The notes beneath the pieces are model-generated. The model saw nothing but the letters and a program-made list of their open reading frames with translations. It did not search any database and had not been told where the DNA came from. Below, piece after piece: positions 60,671 to 64,000 of a DNA stretch of 64,000 nucleotides (positions are counted from its first letter, which is position 1; every line of letters begins with the position of its first letter). Source of the DNA: Morchella semilibera (lineage: Eukaryota > Ascomycota > Pezizomycetes > Pezizales > Morchellaceae); NCBI GenBank assembly GCA_009192285.1, contig CM018608.1, positions 62,001-126,000 on the forward strand, read 5' to 3'. The position numbers and the translations under genes are program-made.

Positions 60671-61200
60671 TATTGAATTGACTTGTTAGAATGAACCGTT
60701 CTCTCTTTTTGTTGAATGGCTCTCTCTGGCTGGAGGGAAAGCTTGCTGGTTGATGATGTTTGAAACCCAAGGGGGGAAATGGTTGTTGTCTTTATAGATA
60801 CTCGGTACTTACGTCAATCACTACTTACATGTTACGGTCGCACCGGCCGGCCGTAGGGGACAGTAACTGGACATTTCCCCGAGATTTCAAGCCTCAAAAA
60901 ACGTGAACTTTCTAGGCAACAAGTCTGCGATCAACAGACAGCCAGATCTAAAAAATTCACTTTATCACCTTTTTGCTTTTTTCATATGGTGTGCATGCAT
61001 GCTGTGCCTGCCTGTCGTCGTCCATCATCATATCATGATGGCTACCCAGTTTACGGGGAAGGGGGGGCGAAAGTCTCTCTCAGTAACGGATAATAATGTT
61101 TAGCACAAGGATAGTCCCGCAATTCGCTTGGCTGTAGTCAGACCGAAAAGGGGAAAGAGGTGTGGCTAGAGTAATCGTTCTCCCGGTTGGGGCCCCACAG

Positions 61201-61371
61201 TTTTTTTTTTTTTTTTTTTAATTTGGTTGGTGTTGGCTGGGGAAGATGTCTCCTCGACAAGAGTCTCTCGGAACAAAGTCCGTAGAACAATGTCAGTTAA
61301 AAGCCACCTTATGACGACGAACCAGCACGTCCGGGGAATTTCGCTACCACCTCGTTTGTGGCGGGAAAGTG

Positions 61372-61396
<25 letters not shown>
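61201..61396. repeat. Facing poly-T and poly-A runs
   Basis: About 19 T at 61201-61219 and about 23 A at 61374-61396 lie about 155 bases apart. Confidence 0.9.
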
Positions 61397-61402
<6 letters not shown>

Positions 61403-62039
61403 GGCAGTGGCCAGTGGGTAGTGGGCAGGCTGGGGCTGGGGTTGGGGGGGAAGTCAAGCTTGAAAGGCTTAACCTCAACCCCCCCACACACCCCCCATAA
61501 CCACAAGTTAACAACCTCTCTCGCGGTTGCCCCACCTGCTCTCCCCGAACCCGCCCACCCCCACCCCCCCGGATTAACCCCAACTTTTCTTTCTAGAAAT
61601 TTAGATTCGTGTAACACTGCATGCAACCCATGGCCCGGCCGGTGAGATCGCCGAGAGAGTGAAGAGCGGGACTGATGTAACAGGACTGCATGCCGACCAC
61701 CCTCTCTCATGCAGAATACTTAAGGCACAACCATGTGTGCATATGTGCATGGGGGGTGGAAAAACTCAAGAGACGCCCCTGACTACATAGTGCTAGCCTG
61801 CTGCTCTCTCGTCTAACTATGTAAATTGTCATGCTACTGCTTACCGCTTGAGCGGTAAGTTGCCTCTAGCTCTCAGTAGCTACTTAGAGTAGCAAAAAAA
61901 CGCGGGGGGGGAGGGGGGGAGGGAAAACGAGGGGTCTCCAGATCACTGTCTGTTGGAATTCGCGGGGTCAGCGGGTACAAGACCGATTACTTTTCATCCC
62001 AAATAACCTAATGGCTACGTAGTGCAGTAGTAGCAATAG

Positions 62040-62063
62040 TAATAGTAGTAGTAGTAGTAGTAG
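62040..62063. repeat. (AGT)n microsatellite
   Basis: Seven AGT units preceded by interrupted AGTAAT units are read directly from the sequence. Confidence 0.9.
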
Positions 62064-62340
62064 ACCTCATCCAGAGACAGACGGACAGCACCTTGTTCAT
62101 GTACAACATAAGATTACTATTTAAAAATAAAAAAAAAAAGGAAAAAAAAAAAGATTCGAGTGTGGTATTTCATCCACATTGAGTGTCACAGAGTTAATCT
62201 TTTTTTTCTTGTGAAGAGCGCGATTTTCATGATAAAAGATTGCCCGATGTTTCTCCGGCCTGTCAAACCTGGTTTCTGGGGCAACGCATTTTTTTTTTTT
62301 TGCTTTTATTTTTATTTTTATTTCTATTTTTTTGCTTTTG

Positions 62341-62421
62341 CTCCTTCCGATACACTTTTTAATTTTTCCTTTCCGATGCGTTTTTCCACACCCCCCCCTT
62401 CCCCCTTCCGATACACTTTTT
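62341..62421. repeat. Imperfect tandem ccttccgatacactttt
   Basis: The word ccttccgatacactttt occurs near 62343 and 62403, with a variant cctttccgatgcgttttt between them at about 62369. T-rich sequence lies around them. Confidence 0.7.
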
Positions 62422-62667
62422 TCCGTTACCGCCACCATCACCACCGCCGTGAGATATCGAAAAAAAAAGAAAAAAAAAATCAGTTCTTACATGCATCGAT
62501 GGACAACATCGAGACCTCTTCATCTTGCAGAGTACTCAAGGGTACATGCTAGCTTTTTTTGCCTTCCCGCCTTGACTTTCAAGTCTTTTCGAATCAAGCC
62601 TTGACTACTACCACTCTCACCGATAGACATCCAACAGGGATTTTCATCACACGACTCTTAATTAGCT

Positions 62668-62692
62668 AGGGTAGCTAGCTAGCTAGCTAGTC
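62668..62692. repeat. (TAGC)n microsatellite
   Basis: About five TAGC units are read directly from the sequence. Confidence 0.9.
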
Positions 62693-64000
62693 AAGTAAGG
62701 TAGAGTTTGCGTGTAATCACGCCAACGACAGTCTTAGACAGAGAGATTAACTACCCTTTCCCCAGGAATTATCCGTCGTTTCGAAAAAAAAAACCCCGCA
62801 TAAACACCCTACCTTCCATATTCAATGCCCCAAACAAGCTCAAAGATAACTAATCCTGCTCGCAAGGAAACGTTTCTTGTTTCAACCTCAATGATCAAGC
62901 CCCCCCCACTGATTGCTACTGATACTTCACATCAGCTCACTCCCCCCCCCCCACCTCATCAATGGACCTCAGATCAGAAATGTCCTCCTTGCAGGTACTT
63001 GATACCCTCTCATGCATATGTCATCTGTCCACATTACATCTCCCTATCGGGAAAAAACGTAACGGACGGCGGAAAAACTCACGATCCGTAGATGGTAGTC
63101 TTGTCTTCTTCCCGGGACACGAACGGACGGACAGACAGACGGGATATGTGTAACCCTCACAAACGTACACATATTTTTTTCCTATTGGGCTGGCTGGCCC
63201 AGTGTACGGGAGAAATCCAGATATCGCCCTGGATTGGATTACGCGGTCAGGCCGATCTGCTCTAACTGGAAATCTACCACAGATATGTGGGCTCTAGATT
63301 TGATGCATACATCCATGTGCGGTCTACTTTGCTACTACATGTGCGGGGTACCTTTATATTGGCACTAGCCACACATGGTGGATCCCGCATAGCACGCAGG
63401 CCAGGGGTAACCCCAATCCAAGACCTTGAGGGGGAGACGGGGATATCGTAACCTTGGATGAGAATCCGAGAATCCATGATAGAGCATGGCGCGGGAAATC
63501 GCGCGTGTTTCTTGCCGCCGTGCACCAGCTTGCTTGTCAATATAACTACATGTATGGGGTTCTGAAACCCATGTGCGGTGGAACCATTTTTTTGTGTTTA
63601 GTGGTTTTGGTGTTGAGAAGTCTGTGAATCCCGCTGGCCCGTTATTTAGTACGGGTTTCTGCTGGTCTTGGCAAAATACTCAAGCTTGTTACCACTCTAC
63701 ACACTTTACCATTACATACATGTACTTGCAGTGACCCTGATCCATGTGCGTGTGTTCCTGCTGGGTTCATCTACCTATGTTTGCAAAGTATATCGGTGGG
63801 TTGGAAAGCTTAAGATGACGAAGAGGGGTAAAGGGGGACATTGGAGTCTGTGCACGTACATACATACGTTCATGCAAAATCACTCGCGTTTCTCACCGCC
63901 GTTCCCCCCCCATAAGTTCCAACAACAGTTCAACAATTAAGATAGATGTGGTTTGGCTCACCGGGTGATTACGGCGCTTCATTCCTTTTGTTGCCCCTCT

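Larger units (their letters stand above)
60671..64000. other. Intergenic to window end
   Basis: No gene is supported in 3.3 kb. It holds a T-run (61201-61219) and A-run (61374-61396), C/G-rich DNA (61435-61575), an (AGT)n tract (62040-62063), a T-rich repeat block (62290-62420) and a (TAGC)n run (about 62668-62692). TACATGTA copies lie at about 63545 and 63718. Gene ends beyond the window cannot be judged. Confidence 0.5.

Overview
This window looks like nuclear DNA from a filamentous ascomycete (Pezizomycotina). Its genes have short GT-AG introns of about 50-200 bases with CTAAC/CTGAC branch points and CT-rich leaders. Protein types are fungal: a GH72 cell-wall glucanosyltransferase, an AP-1 type bZIP, a GIT1-like transporter and a CK1/HRR25 kinase. 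Gene density is low for an ascomycete: 13 supported genes in 64 kb and several 4-12 kb stretches with no gene. This would fit a repeat-rich lineage such as Pezizomycetes, but I cannot name a species.

Layout: (1) 0.5-7 kb, minus strand: phosphatidylinositol synthase (PIS1), an ethanolamine/choline phosphotransferase (EPT1/CPT1) with a 10-base micro-exon, and an AIF-type FAD oxidoreductase with a GC-AG intron. (2) 8.4-9.9 kb, minus: a hydrophilic tandem-repeat protein resembling fungal stress/LEA-like proteins. (3) 10-14 kb: gene-poor, with a Tc1/mariner-like MITE. (4) 14-18.2 kb, plus: a PA-TM-RING ubiquitin ligase and an unrecognised acidic protein. (5) 18-23 kb: gene-poor. (6) 23.2-24.3 kb, plus: AP-1-like bZIP. 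(7) 26.1-27.2 kb, minus: phosducin-like protein. (8) 27-33.6 kb: gene desert. (9) 33.7-35.4 kb, minus: casein kinase I. (10) 35.4-47.8 kb: gene desert. (11) 47.8-49.4 kb, plus: GH72 glucanosyltransferase. (12) 53.3-57 kb, plus: GIT1-like transporter and a CECR5-type HAD hydrolase. (13) 59.2-60.7 kb, minus: FucP-type sugar permease. (14) 61-64 kb: no supported gene.

The genes are mostly housekeeping and do not form one pathway. Three touch phospholipid/inositol metabolism: PIS1, EPT1/CPT1 and the GIT1-like glycerophosphodiester permease.

Two global signals stand out. The palindrome TACATGTA occurs about 45 times by eye in intergenic DNA, where about one copy is expected, and I saw none in an exon. 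Second, six of 13 otherwise well-conserved genes carry exactly one single-base indel, mostly in a homopolymer, which points to sequencing/assembly error rather than gene death. At least two MITE families are also visible. I saw no retroviral, LTR or capsid-bearing element I could support, no CRISPR array and no convincing tRNA or rRNA.
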